Shown here: positions 1 through 8,363 of the stretch, piece after piece
Layout of the letters: the number at the start of each line of letters is the position of its first letter
Position numbering within the stretch: position 1 is the first letter of the stretch
Assembly (NCBI RefSeq): GCF_008693385.1
Contig: NZ_CP044065.1
Location: 1,488,001 to 1,552,000 of the forward strand
Direction: 5' to 3'
DNA from: Cupriavidus pauculus
GTDB lineage: Bacteria > Pseudomonadota > Gammaproteobacteria > Burkholderiales > Burkholderiaceae
Length of the DNA stretch: 64,000 nucleotides
The notes under the pieces: generated by a model
Databases searched by the model: none
Told to the model about the DNA's origin: nothing
Seen by the model: only the letters and a program-made list of their open reading frames with translations
Position numbers and translations under genes: made by a program

Positions 1-941
1 ATCGGATACCGCATGCTCAGCTTGCGGCCATCGAGGTCGATCTGCACGCCGCGCGCCTGGCCCTCCTGAGGCAGGAATTCCGAGTACGGGAACGAAGAGC
101 CGACCATCAGCAACGTATCGCACTCGCTCATCAGCTGCCAGCTGGCACGTGTCCCGAGCAGGCCGATACTGCCCGTGACATAAGGCAGGTCATCGGGCAA
201 GACCGCCTTGCCGAGCAGCGCCTTGGCGACGCCCGCGCCAAGCCGCTCCGCCACGGCGATCACTTCGTCGGTGGCGCCGAGCGCGCCCGCCCCGACGAGC
301 ATCGCGACCTTCTTGCCGCCGTTGAGCACGGCCGCGGCGCGCGCGAGCGTCTCGGCATCGGGCACCACGCGCGGCTTGACGTAGCCGACGCCGCTATGCA
401 CGGTGCCATGCTCTGCCGGCGGCGTGGGTACGGCGTCCATCTCCTGCACATCGTTCGGCAGGATCACACAGGTGACGGTACGCTGGTCGAGTGCAATACG
501 TAGCGCCCGATCGACGAGATGCCGGACCTGCCCCGGCGTCACGGCCATCTGCACATATTCGTGCGCGACATCCTTGAACAGCGACAGCAGGTCGACTTCC
601 TGCTGATAATCGCCGCCCAGCGCGGCAAGGCGCTGTTGCCCGATCAGGCAAACCACGGGCTGGTGATCGGCCTTGGCGTCGTAGAGTCCATTGAGCAGGT
701 GGATCGCGCCGGGCCCCGACGTGGCCATGCAGACGCCGACCTCCCCGGAAAATTTGGCGTGCGCGCAAGCCATCATGGCCGCGCTTTCCTCGTGACGCAC
801 CTGAATCAGCCTCGGCCCGTCTTTCCGCGCCCGGTCGAGCGCGCCGAGCATGCCGTTGATCCCATCGCCGGGATAGCCATAGATGCGTCCGATGCCCCAG
901 GCACGCAGCCGCTCGAGAATGAAATCTGCCACGGTGGCCAT
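1..941 (-). CDS. TPP-dependent oxidase, 3' end outside window
   Basis: Minus-strand reading frame from an ATG at 941 with a GAGGGG ribosome site just upstream; about 313 residues are visible and the gene leaves the window at its 3' end. The product starts MATVADFILERLRAWG and contains GYPGDGINGM, RHEESAAMMACAHAK (the glutamate that activates the TPP aminopyrimidine) and ATSGPGAIHLLNGLYDAK, the N-terminal Pyr domain of the acetolactate synthase/pyruvate oxidase (PoxB) family. The middle domain (GKKVAMLVGAGALG) begins near residue 208. Family members decarboxylate a 2-oxo acid and pass electrons to FAD or a quinone, or condense two molecules. I read it as a PoxB-like oxidase rather than biosynthetic IlvB because of the GYPGDGINGM start, but the diagnostic C-terminal half is missing. 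Confidence 0.85.
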   Translation of the reverse strand, partial: MATVADFILERLRAWGIGRIYGYPGDGINGMLGALDRARKDGPRLIQVRHEESAAMMACAHAKFSGEVGVCMATSGPGAIHLLNGLYDAKADHQPVVCLIGQQRLAALGGDYQQEVDLLSLFKDVAHEYVQMAVTPGQVRHLVDRALRIALDQRTVTCVILPNDVQEMDAVPTPPAEHGTVHSGVGYVKPRVVPDAETLARAAAVLNGGKKVAMLVGAGALGATDEVIAVAERLGAGVAKALLGKAVLPDDLPYVTGSIGLLGTRASWQLMSECDTLLMVGSSFPYSEFLPQEGQARGVQIDLDGRKLSMRYP

Positions 942-999
942 GTGGAACCCCTCAGAAAAGCCGTCAGCGATGCGGAGATTGGTAGCGTGCGCGGGCGCT

Positions 1000-1020
1000 C
1001 TTTACACGCAGGGGGTAAAG
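1000..1020. promoter_or_regulatory. Inverted repeat upstream of TPP oxidase
   Basis: CTTTAC at 1000-1005 and GTAAAG at 1015-1020 form a perfect 6-bp inverted repeat with 9 bp between the arms. It lies about 60 bp upstream of the minus-strand start at 941, in the 222-bp gap after the hydrolase gene. It could be an operator or a weak hairpin; no U-run follows. Function is inferred from position only. Confidence 0.25.
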
Positions 1021-1163
1021 ATTGCCCGTCTCCGCCGCCGGCGGCCCGGCAGGGGAAGCGTCGCGGCGGCTCACCAACCGGATGCCGAACATCGGTGCGA
1101 AATGCATGCCATGTCCGGCCTGCGCTTCCGCCGCGTCGTGTAGACGCGTGCGTGGGGCGGGGC

Positions 1164-2084
1164 CTATGTGGCGGCCCAGCCGTGCACCTCGAGCACCGCA
1201 TCGGCAAACGCTTCCGGCGCCTCCTGCGGCAGGTTGTGACCCGCGTTCTCGACCAGGCGGCGCTGATGGCGCCCCGTGAAGCGGCTCAGGTTGGCCTGAT
1301 TGTTGGCCTGATCGTTGGCCTGATTGCCCGCGGGTGGCATGACGCCGTCGGCGCCACCGTCCATCGTGATCGCGGGTACCGTGATCGATGGGCTGGCCGC
1401 GAGGCGGCGCTCGATGTCGTCGTAGCGCGGGTCGCCTTCCACGAGGCCGAAGCGGTGACGGTAGGAATGCACGACGACGTCGACGAAATCGGGATTGTTG
1501 AACGACGCGGCCGAGCGCGCGAAGGTGTCTTCCGCGAAATGCCACGTGGGCGACCACAGGGACCAGAGCAGACGGCAGAACTCGCGCCGGTTCTCGCCGA
1601 GTCCGGCACGGCCCCGTTCGCCGTGGAGGTAGTACTGATACCAGAGCCGGTACTCCTGCTCCGGCTTCAGCGGCTGCATGGCGGTGGCCAGATGCTGGAT
1701 GTTGTAGCCGTTGACCGAAACCAGCCCCTGCACGCGCGACGGATAGAGCGCCGCCACGATGCACGCCGCGCGGCCGCCCCAGTCGTATCCGCCCAGACAG
1801 GCCCGATCGATCCGCAATCCATCGAGCAGCGCAAGCAGGTCGGCGCCCAGCGCCGCCTGTTGGCCGGAACGTGGGGTGTCCGCCGAGAGGAAGCGCGTGG
1901 GGCCGTATCCGCGCAGGTATGGCCGGATGACTCTCGCGCCCTGACGCGTGAGGCGCGGCACCACATCGTCGTACGTGTGGATGTCGTACGGGAACCCATG
2001 TAGCAAGACGACCGGCCATCCGCCCGCATCGCCCTGTTCGTCATAAGCGATATCCAGCAGATCGGTTTGGATATGTCTGAGCAT
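1164..2084 (-). CDS. Alpha/beta hydrolase, epoxide hydrolase-like
   Basis: 306-residue alpha/beta hydrolase. The start at 2084 (MLRHIQTDLLDIAYDEQG) is preferred over an upstream ATG because AGGAGG lies 5 nt before it. The oxyanion region is LLHGFPYDIHTYDDVV, and the nucleophile elbow GYDWGG near residue 108 carries Asp instead of Ser, as in soluble epoxide hydrolases and haloalkane dehalogenases. The distal His is in VENAGHNLPQE near the C-terminus. Asp nucleophiles form a covalent alkyl-enzyme ester, so an epoxide or halide substrate is more likely than an ordinary ester. Residues around 255-268 are a short NQAN/DQAN/NQAN repeat from a 12-bp tandem repeat. The gene lies 23 bp downstream of the catalase-like gene on the same strand, probably one operon. 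Confidence 0.85.
   Translation of the reverse strand: MLRHIQTDLLDIAYDEQGDAGGWPVVLLHGFPYDIHTYDDVVPRLTRQGARVIRPYLRGYGPTRFLSADTPRSGQQAALGADLLALLDGLRIDRACLGGYDWGGRAACIVAALYPSRVQGLVSVNGYNIQHLATAMQPLKPEQEYRLWYQYYLHGERGRAGLGENRREFCRLLWSLWSPTWHFAEDTFARSAASFNNPDFVDVVVHSYRHRFGLVEGDPRYDDIERRLAASPSITVPAITMDGGADGVMPPAGNQANDQANNQANLSRFTGRHQRRLVENAGHNLPQEAPEAFADAVLEVHGWAAT
1291..1326. repeat. Three 12-bp tandem units inside hydrolase
   Basis: Three near-identical 12-bp units (TTGGCCTGATTG type) lie in frame within the alpha/beta hydrolase gene and encode a repeated N-Q-A-N/D motif just before the C-terminal catalytic His region. A multiple-of-three unit lets copy number change without frameshift. Confidence 0.7.
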
Positions 2085-2107
2085 GACGCCTCCTGCTCGC
2101 GCGGCCC

Positions 2108-3187
2108 TCAGCCATGCATCGGGCACTGGTTGAAGCGCTCACGGAAGTCGGCGGAGGCCTCGTACACGTGCTTGCGCACGCGCATGATACCGCCGAGCGG
2201 GCGGTGCGCGGCCAGGCCATGCCACGGATTGAACGACATGCAGTCGTCGATCGCCGTGACGCGCGACTCGGCCCACGTATCCTGCGGCTGCGCGCGAATG
2301 CGTGCCACGGTCAGGTAGGGACTGGTGTCCTCATCCCACTCGACCGACGCATCCTCGATGGGCATCGCCTCCGCGCTGGTGGCCAGCTGCACGCGGACTT
2401 CCCATTCCGCGCCCTGCCGCGCGAAGAATGCGTGAACGGCCTCGCGCAAGGCGTCGGGATGATCGCGCAACGCGATGCGCGCATCGGCCAGCGCCGCAAT
2501 CTCCGGAGACACCGGTGTCAGGCTGAGCTTTGCGTAATACGGGCCGTACAGCACCGGCACGCAGGTATAGAACGTTTCGCCGAGGATATGCGTGGGCGGA
2601 TGGCCGCCCAGGCTTTTCAGCGTCGCGCTTTCGCCGCCGACCGCTTCGATCGCATGCTCGACGCCGCGCAGCATTGCCGAGAGCGCCTTTTTCGCGCGCG
2701 GTGCGCGGTCCGTCGTCTTGGCCAGCAGACTCAGGTTCGCGAGCAGCTTCGCCGGGGTCGCGGCGGAAAAAGCCGGTGCATTCACCATGACGAAGTTCTG
2801 CGTCGCCCTGCCCTCGCTGCCCGGCAACCGCTCACCGGACACATCGCTGACCTTGATGGCCAGTCCGCGCGGGGTCGAGACGCTGTCGTCGAGAATATCG
2901 CCGGGATTCGTGGAGAGCCGCATGACCACCGGATACAGGCCGGGCTTTGCAAACAGGCCGTGCGCGAGTTCGGGCGGCAGGCCCTCGAGGATCTCGATCT
3001 CGCCATCGAGCACGCCATGGCATTTCGCATGCACGCTGCGCACGGCGTACCCGTAGTCACGCGCGGTCGTCTGCTGGATCTCGTGCAGCACCTCCATCAG
3101 CTTGATCACCGTCGTAGCCTCGTCCTCCGGCACCTGTTCGAAGCTGGGGTCGAAGGGAAGCGGGCGGATGGGAAACGGGGCGGACAT
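2108..3187 (-). CDS. Catalase-family heme protein
   Basis: 359 residues from the ATG at 3187 (MSAPFPIRPLPFDPSF); a longer in-frame ATG at 3226 is less likely. It belongs to the catalase-like heme clade shorter than true catalases (about 480 residues or more). Recognisable are AKCHGVLDGEIEILEGLP, VVMRLSTNPGD and STPRGLAIKV, the counterparts of the catalase distal-His and Arg regions, and FNPWHGLAAHRPLGG near the C-terminus. The protein ends QCPMHG, a Cys-Pro-Met-His tail found again on the TDO-family protein at 50215. Small catalase-like proteins may act as organic peroxidases; the true substrate is unknown. It heads a two-gene unit with the downstream epoxide-hydrolase-like gene. Confidence 0.85.
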   Translation of the reverse strand: MSAPFPIRPLPFDPSFEQVPEDEATTVIKLMEVLHEIQQTTARDYGYAVRSVHAKCHGVLDGEIEILEGLPPELAHGLFAKPGLYPVVMRLSTNPGDILDDSVSTPRGLAIKVSDVSGERLPGSEGRATQNFVMVNAPAFSAATPAKLLANLSLLAKTTDRAPRAKKALSAMLRGVEHAIEAVGGESATLKSLGGHPPTHILGETFYTCVPVLYGPYYAKLSLTPVSPEIAALADARIALRDHPDALREAVHAFFARQGAEWEVRVQLATSAEAMPIEDASVEWDEDTSPYLTVARIRAQPQDTWAESRVTAIDDCMSFNPWHGLAAHRPLGGIMRVRKHVYEASADFRERFNQCPMHG

Positions 3188-3469
3188 GGAGGCTCCAGGC
3201 GGAATCGGATCGTCACGGGAACGCAATCTTCATTCCAGCGGCGCGCGTTACCTGCCGCGGCGATGGCCGCCCCGCGCGCACGCAGCATTTACATCGGCCG
3301 ATCGGGATTTGCCGGTACGTTTTGCTCGACCTGGCCACTGGCGCCTTCCCCTCCCCCGTTCCAGTTCGCGGAACATCCATGCGAATCCGCGCGCGTCGCC
3401 CAGAATCGTTTCAGGCCGCAATGACGGTCTGGCGATCGCTGTCTGGCGGTCCATGACAAGGAGACGACA

Positions 3470-4181
3470 ATGACGATAACCCTGCGACGCGCGCTCGCTC
3501 GCGCACCGGCTGCTGCAGGCGCTGGTGGACGAGCGTTATGTCGTGCGGGTGCCGCCGGCCAGCTACACCGTGTCCATCAAGCTGTGGGAACTGGGATCGG
3601 CGGCTCTCTGGAGCTTCGACCTGCGGCGGCATGCCGACGCGCTGATGGAAGCGCTGATGCAATCCACGGGCGAGTCGGTGCACCTCTCCGTACTGGACGG
3701 ACGCGAGGTCGTGTACGTCCACAAGGTGGAATGCCCGAACCCGATTCGCGCGTATAGCCAGATCGGCGGGCGCGCGCAGGCGCATTGCGTGGCGACGGGC
3801 AAGGCCATGCTGGCGTTTCGCAATCCGCAGTGGTTCGCCGAGATCGCGCATGACCTCACCGCCGCCACGCCGCGCACGATTACCGACCCCGACGGATTCC
3901 AGCAGGAAATGCAGCGCGTGCGCCGCGCGGGCTATGCGATCAACCGCGGGGAATGGCGCCCTGGCGTGAACGGCCTGGCGGCCCCCATCTTCGACGGCAC
4001 CGGCGCCGTCATCGCCGCCATCGGTATCTCGGGGCCCGATACGCGGCTGCGCATGGCACGGTTGCGGGACCTGACGACGCCGGTGCGCGAAGCCGCGGAG
4101 CAACTCTCGACGGAGCTCGGCGAAATCGGCCCCCACGCGTCGTTGATGCGCGTCACCAACCATTGGGGCGCGCTGGGGTAA
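3470..4181 (+). pseudogene. IclR-family regulator lacking its HTH domain
   Basis: The frame ending at 4181 encodes a complete IclR effector domain (ALMQSTGESVHLSVLDG, VATGKAMLAF, INRGEWRPGVNGLAAPIFDG). The fragment LAHRLLQALVDERYVVR ahead of it matches only the last part of the IclR winged HTH; a stop codon lies just upstream in that frame at 3477. An ATG at 3470 with a strong AAGGAG site reads a different frame that does not join the effector domain. The simplest explanation is a deletion of roughly 40-50 codons with loss of frame, leaving the original start signal but no DNA-binding domain. A GTG at 3525 could give a 218-residue domain-only protein. It would once have regulated a neighbour, possibly the divergent catalase-like operon. 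Confidence 0.75.
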
Positions 4182-4214
4182 TCGACGTAAGCCGTCGTGT
4201 CACCAGTCATGTTT

Positions 4215-4233
4215 GCAAATAAGAACAATTCTC
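4215..4233. promoter_or_regulatory. Probable Fur box of the fec operon
   Basis: The 19-mer GCAAATAAGAACAATTCTC matches 12 of 19 positions of the Fur consensus GATAATGATAATCATTATC by eye. It lies about 40 bp before fecI in an AT-rich island. Iron-repressed transcription of fecI is the usual arrangement for this module. Confidence 0.5.
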
Positions 4234-4273
4234 GATATCATCCGTCGCTCAGCACCGCCCCGGGTTCACGGCC

Positions 4274-4762
4274 ATGTCGACCACCATTCGCGTTCTGTAC
4301 GAGGACAACCATGACTGGCTCTGCCAGTGGTTGCGTCGTCGGCTCGATTGCAGCGAAGAGGCGCTCGACCTGGCCCAGGACACCTTTCTGCGCCTGCTGC
4401 GCAAGCCCGACGACGTGCCCGGGATCAAGGAGCCGCGCGCGTTCCTGACGACCGTGGCGCGTGGGCTGCTCAACGACCACTGGCGGCGGCGTTCGCTCGA
4501 ACAGGCGTGGCTGGAGGCCCTTGCGGCCTTGCCCGTCGAAGTCGCCATCTCCCCCGAGAATCTCGTGTCGATGCAGCAGGAGTTGCAGCAGCTGGACGCC
4601 ATGCTTGCCACGCTCGCGCCGCAGGCACGCGAAGTCTTCGTGCTGTCGCAGCTGGAAGGCCTGACCTACGTGCAGATTGCCGAGCGCACCCGGCTCAGCG
4701 ACCGGACCGTCAAGCGGTACATGGCGCAGGGCTTCGAGCTCTGCCTGACGCTCCTCCACTGA
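4274..4762 (+). CDS. fecI: ECF sigma factor, FecI type
   Basis: 162-residue extracytoplasmic-function sigma factor. Region 2 includes ALDLAQDTFLRLLR and region 4 includes LEGLTYVQIAERTRLSDRTV, the HTH that reads the -35 element. Its length is typical of FecI. FecI directs RNA polymerase to the promoter of the outer-membrane receptor gene when FecR passes on the ligand signal from the receptor. It is followed directly by fecR and then by fecA, the canonical order, and is preceded by a probable Fur box. The ATG at 4274 starts MSTTIRVLYEDNHDWLC; no strong ribosome site is visible. Confidence 0.93.
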   Translation: MSTTIRVLYEDNHDWLCQWLRRRLDCSEEALDLAQDTFLRLLRKPDDVPGIKEPRAFLTTVARGLLNDHWRRRSLEQAWLEALAALPVEVAISPENLVSMQQELQQLDAMLATLAPQAREVFVLSQLEGLTYVQIAERTRLSDRTVKRYMAQGFELCLTLLH

Positions 4763-4783
4763 TTGCCGCGGTACCGACCTGCC

Positions 4784-5806
4784 GTGTCCCCCTCCGATTC
4801 CTCTCCCGCGCTGGATCCCGCCATCATTCGCGAAGCGGCGAACTGGCTCGTGCGGCTGCATTCCGGCGAGGCAGGCCCCGCGGAGCTCGAAGCGTTCGAG
4901 CGCTGGCGCCGGACCGGGCCCGATCACGAACGGGCCTGGGAGCGCGCCGAGCGGCTCAGCGCCAAGTTCGGCGCGGTGTCGCCCGCGCTGGGCGTGCCCG
5001 TGCTGACGCGTCGCGATGCCACCCACCGCGCATCCAACCGCCGCGCGGTCCTGAAAACGCTGGCCGTGCTCGGCGTGCTGGCACCGGCCGGCTGGCTTGG
5101 CGCCCGCCTGTGGGCAGACGAAGCAGGCGACGTCTATCACGCCGCCGTGGGCGAGCATCGGCGCATCGCGCTTGCCGATCGCAGCGTCGTCCAGCTGAAC
5201 ACCGCGACCCACCTCGCCGTGCACTACGCCGACGACGCTCGGGTCCTGCATTTGCGGCAGGGCGAGATCTATATCGAGACGGCTCCGGACTTCCGCAGCC
5301 CCGCACGCCCGTTCCTCGTCGATACGCGGCAAGGGCGCCTGCGGGCGCTGGGGACGCGCTTTACGGTCAGGGCACTGGCGACCGGCGGCCAACCGGTGAC
5401 CGCGCTGACCGTCCTCGAGCATCGTGTCGAGATCTCGCTCAAGGCCACGGGCGAACGCCGGATCGTCGGGGCGGGCGAGACGGCCCGCTTCTCCGACCGC
5501 GCGTTCGAGTCGGTGGAACGGACAAGCCCCGATGCCGGCCCGACGGCGCCGGTGTCTGCCGACGCGCCCGGCTGGACGCGGGGCATGCTGCAGGCGGACG
5601 ACATGCGGCTGGACGCGTTCGTCGCCGAACTGTCGCGCTATCGCAGCGGCATCGTGCGCTGCGATCCGGAAGTGGCCGGGATCAAGGTGTCTGGCGTCTT
5701 CATGCTCGGGGACACCGACCATATCCTCGACATCATCGGGCAGACACTGCCGGTGCGCGTGGTCCGGCGGACCGGTTACTGGGTGACCGTGACAGCTGCT
5801 TCCTGA
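4784..5806 (+). CDS. fecR: FecR-type anti-sigma/sigma regulator
   Basis: Inner-membrane sigma regulator of about 340 residues. The cytoplasmic N-terminus has the FecR/DUF4880 motif (REAANWLVRLHSGEAGPAEL, FERWRRTGPDHERAWERAE). One membrane segment (TLAVLGVLAPAGWLGARL) follows near residue 90, then the periplasmic FecR domain (GEHRRIALADRSVVQLNTAT, LHLRQGEIYIET, GTRFTVRAL) and a C-terminal STN-like contact region. I prefer the GTG at 4784; a TTG at 4763 directly after the fecI stop is an alternative. It is translationally close to fecI and should relay the signal of loaded FecA to FecI. Confidence 0.9.
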   Translation: MSPSDSSPALDPAIIREAANWLVRLHSGEAGPAELEAFERWRRTGPDHERAWERAERLSAKFGAVSPALGVPVLTRRDATHRASNRRAVLKTLAVLGVLAPAGWLGARLWADEAGDVYHAAVGEHRRIALADRSVVQLNTATHLAVHYADDARVLHLRQGEIYIETAPDFRSPARPFLVDTRQGRLRALGTRFTVRALATGGQPVTALTVLEHRVEISLKATGERRIVGAGETARFSDRAFESVERTSPDAGPTAPVSADAPGWTRGMLQADDMRLDAFVAELSRYRSGIVRCDPEVAGIKVSGVFMLGDTDHILDIIGQTLPVRVVRRTGYWVTVTAAS

Positions 5807-5900
5807 GGATTTTTTTCCTTTTTTGTTCGACGCCGTGTCCCCTTTTGCTGTCGTCGTTCGGCATATGGGGCATTGACGAAGGACATGAAGAGGAAACGAA

Positions 5901-8363
5901 GTGGTGCCGTCGGAATTTGAAGTCATCGAGAACACTGCCGGGCGCAAAACCGCCTGTCGCAACACTGCCGGTCGCAACACTGCCCGCCGTTTTGCCCTGA
6001 CCGCCATCGCGGCCTGCATCACCGCCGGCGCCGCCACGCACGCGCCGCGTGCCCACGCGCAAGCCGCGGTACAGGAAGCGCGCGACTACCGGATTCCCGC
6101 CGGCCCCCTCGCCTCCGCCCTCTCCGCCTTCGCCCGCGACACCGGCGTCACGGTCGCGTTTCGCCCCGAAGATACGGCCGGCCTGACGACCGGGGGGCTG
6201 CAGGGCCGGTACACGGCGACGGAAGGCCTGACCGCGTTGCTGGCGGGTACGCGCCTGCGCGCGGTGCCGCAGGCGCGCGAAGGGTTTGTGATTCAGGGAA
6301 GCCCCTCATCCGCACCGTCAGCGGCAGCCACGCGCGCGCAGGTCGACATCGACAACGATCCGCTGCAGAACGCGCCCACGCTCGAAGCGATCACCGTCAG
6401 CGGCGACTGGCTCGGCACCGGGCTGGAGAACAGCGTCCAGACCTTCGGCGGCGCGCGGACGCTGGTCAAGCGGGACGAGATCCAGAACAGCGGCGCCACG
6501 AATATCGGCGACGTCCTGCGGCGCATTCCGGGCGTCCAGATCAGCGGCAGCACGAGCGCCACCGGCGCCTCGGTGGGCCTGCACGTGGGCATTCGCGGCC
6601 TGAATCCGCGCAATTCGTTCCGCTCGACGATGCTGATCGACGGCATTCCGCTGGCCATGGCGCCATATGGCCAGCCTAACCTCGTGATGTCGCCCGTCAG
6701 TTCGGGCAATCTGGATTCCATCGACGTGGTGCGCGGCGGCGGCGCGGTGCGCTACGGCCCGCAGAACGTCGGCGGCATCATCAACTTCAAGACGCGCGCG
6801 GTGCCGACCACACCGGGCCTGACCGCGGACGGTTCGCTGCGCTACAACGCCTATGGCCATGGCGGCACGAACCGGCAGTACAGCGCGTTTGCCGGCACGC
6901 AGACGGACTACGGCCTGGGCGTCGCGGTGCTGTATTCGGGTCTCGATGGCCAGCAATGGCGCGATGGCAGCCACGACAACTACAACGACCTCGCCGTGAA
7001 GTGGCGCTATGAGATCAGCCCGACGTCCGAGGTCTACGGCAAGTTCTCGCACTACGACGTCAAGTCGATGACGCCGGGCGGCCTGACCGTGGCCCAGTAT
7101 CGGCAGAACCCGTTCCAGAACACGCATCCGACGGACTCGTGGCGCGGCGACCGCAATCAGGTCGATATCGGCTATGTGAATTCAATCTCGGACACGCAGG
7201 AGTTCGAGATCCGCAGCTACTATTACGAGAGTTCGCGCAAGAGTTCGCTGATCAATCCGGCGCAGGGCCGCAACGATTTTCAGCCGCGCGACAATCAGGT
7301 GGTGGGCGTGGAGCCGCGCTATACGCAGCGCCTGCAATGGGGCCCGACCACGCACGACGTGACGATCGGCTATCGGTATATCCACGAGTCGGGTACCGAC
7401 ACGCGCTATGCCACGTCGCTGACCACGGGCAATCAGATCGGCGTCTCGCAGATCTTCGACAACGGCACGAACGCGCACTCCATCTACCTCGATGACCGCA
7501 TCGCGTATGACCGCTGGCGCATCACGCCCGGTATCCGCTACGAGAAGATCAACAGCGACCGGCAGCCGAGCGGCACCACCGACGACACGCCGTTCCACGT
7601 CGGCAACAGCCGCGCGCTGCCCTCGCTGAACGTCTCGTACCTCGTCAGCGACAAGTTCACGCTCTATACCTCGTACAGCACGTCGTTTGGCGCGGTCCAG
7701 TACACGCAGCTGAACTCGATGTCCGCGACGAATCCGCTGAAGCCCGAAGTGGCCAAGACCGTCGAGATCGGGGGCCGCTACAACGGCGATCAGCTGCATT
7801 CCGAACTGACGCTGTTCGATCTGCGCTTCGACAACCAGATTCTGTCGATTCCCGGCACGAATCCGGCCGTGTTCCGCAACCTCGGCGCGACGAACCACAA
7901 TGGCGTGGAGTTCGCCGTCGACTACGACTTCGACCGGTCGGGCTTTCTGGCGGGCCTGAATCTCTACGCCAACTACACGTATGTGCGCGCGATCCAGAAG
8001 TCCGGGGAGTTCGATGGCAACGACGTGCCCTTCTACTCGCGGCAGACGGCGACGTGGGGGGGACGCTATACGCGCCAGAGCTGGACACTCAACGTGTTTG
8101 CCACGGTGCAGAGCAGCCAGTACTCGGACACCGCCAACACCGTGCAGGAATCGGCGGACGCGCTCAATGGCCGCGTGCCGGGGTTCAGTGTGTGGAACGC
8201 GCAGGTGAGCTACAAGATTCCGGGCCGCAAGAACAGCGACCTCGCGTTTGGCGTGAACAACCTGTTCGATCACCGCTACCACACGCGTAACGTCGATACC
8301 AATGGCGGCCGGATGGTCGGCGCGCCGCGGATGTTCTACGTGCAGGCGCGGCTCGCGTACTGA
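5901..8363 (+). CDS. fecA: TonB-dependent ferric citrate receptor, FecA-like
   Basis: 820-residue outer-membrane receptor starting at a GTG with AGAGGA upstream. After the signal peptide (cleavage near AHA-QA, residue 54) comes the STN signalling domain (YRIPAGPLASALSAFARDTG, GLQGRYTATEGLTALLAGT) that contacts FecR. Then follow the plug (GVQISGSTSATGASVGLHVG, IDVVRGGGAVRYGPQNVGG) and a 22-strand barrel ending in aromatic-rich ARLAY. The plug is strikingly like E. coli FecA (GLHVGIRGL, APYGQP, VRGGGAVRYGPQ). It takes up ferric dicitrate, or a similar hydroxycarboxylate chelate, using TonB energy. The N-terminal region contains an in-frame 15-bp repeat. No fecBCDE transporter follows; the next gene is convergent and begins at the next base. 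Confidence 0.93.
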   Translation: MVPSEFEVIENTAGRKTACRNTAGRNTARRFALTAIAACITAGAATHAPRAHAQAAVQEARDYRIPAGPLASALSAFARDTGVTVAFRPEDTAGLTTGGLQGRYTATEGLTALLAGTRLRAVPQAREGFVIQGSPSSAPSAAATRAQVDIDNDPLQNAPTLEAITVSGDWLGTGLENSVQTFGGARTLVKRDEIQNSGATNIGDVLRRIPGVQISGSTSATGASVGLHVGIRGLNPRNSFRSTMLIDGIPLAMAPYGQPNLVMSPVSSGNLDSIDVVRGGGAVRYGPQNVGGIINFKTRAVPTTPGLTADGSLRYNAYGHGGTNRQYSAFAGTQTDYGLGVAVLYSGLDGQQWRDGSHDNYNDLAVKWRYEISPTSEVYGKFSHYDVKSMTPGGLTVAQYRQNPFQNTHPTDSWRGDRNQVDIGYVNSISDTQEFEIRSYYYESSRKSSLINPAQGRNDFQPRDNQVVGVEPRYTQRLQWGPTTHDVTIGYRYIHESGTDTRYATSLTTGNQIGVSQIFDNGTNAHSIYLDDRIAYDRWRITPGIRYEKINSDRQPSGTTDDTPFHVGNSRALPSLNVSYLVSDKFTLYTSYSTSFGAVQYTQLNSMSATNPLKPEVAKTVEIGGRYNGDQLHSELTLFDLRFDNQILSIPGTNPAVFRNLGATNHNGVEFAVDYDFDRSGFLAGLNLYANYTYVRAIQKSGEFDGNDVPFYSRQTATWGGRYTRQSWTLNVFATVQSSQYSDTANTVQESADALNGRVPGFSVWNAQVSYKIPGRKNSDLAFGVNNLFDHRYHTRNVDTNGGRMVGAPRMFYVQARLAY
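5934..5990. repeat. 15-bp in-frame repeat in fecA leader
   Basis: About four imperfect 15-bp units (ACTGCCGGTCGCAAC type) encode TAGRK-TACRN-TAGRN-TARR, lengthening the positively charged n-region of the FecA signal peptide. The unit keeps the frame. Confidence 0.65.

Noticed and set aside
519..2003. 494-residue plus-strand open frame
   Set aside because: It is antisense to two well-recognised genes (TPP oxidase and alpha/beta hydrolase) and its translation has no family features.
4238..6037. 599-residue minus-strand frame across fecI-fecR
   Set aside because: Shadow of fecI, fecR and the start of fecA, whose products are unambiguous.
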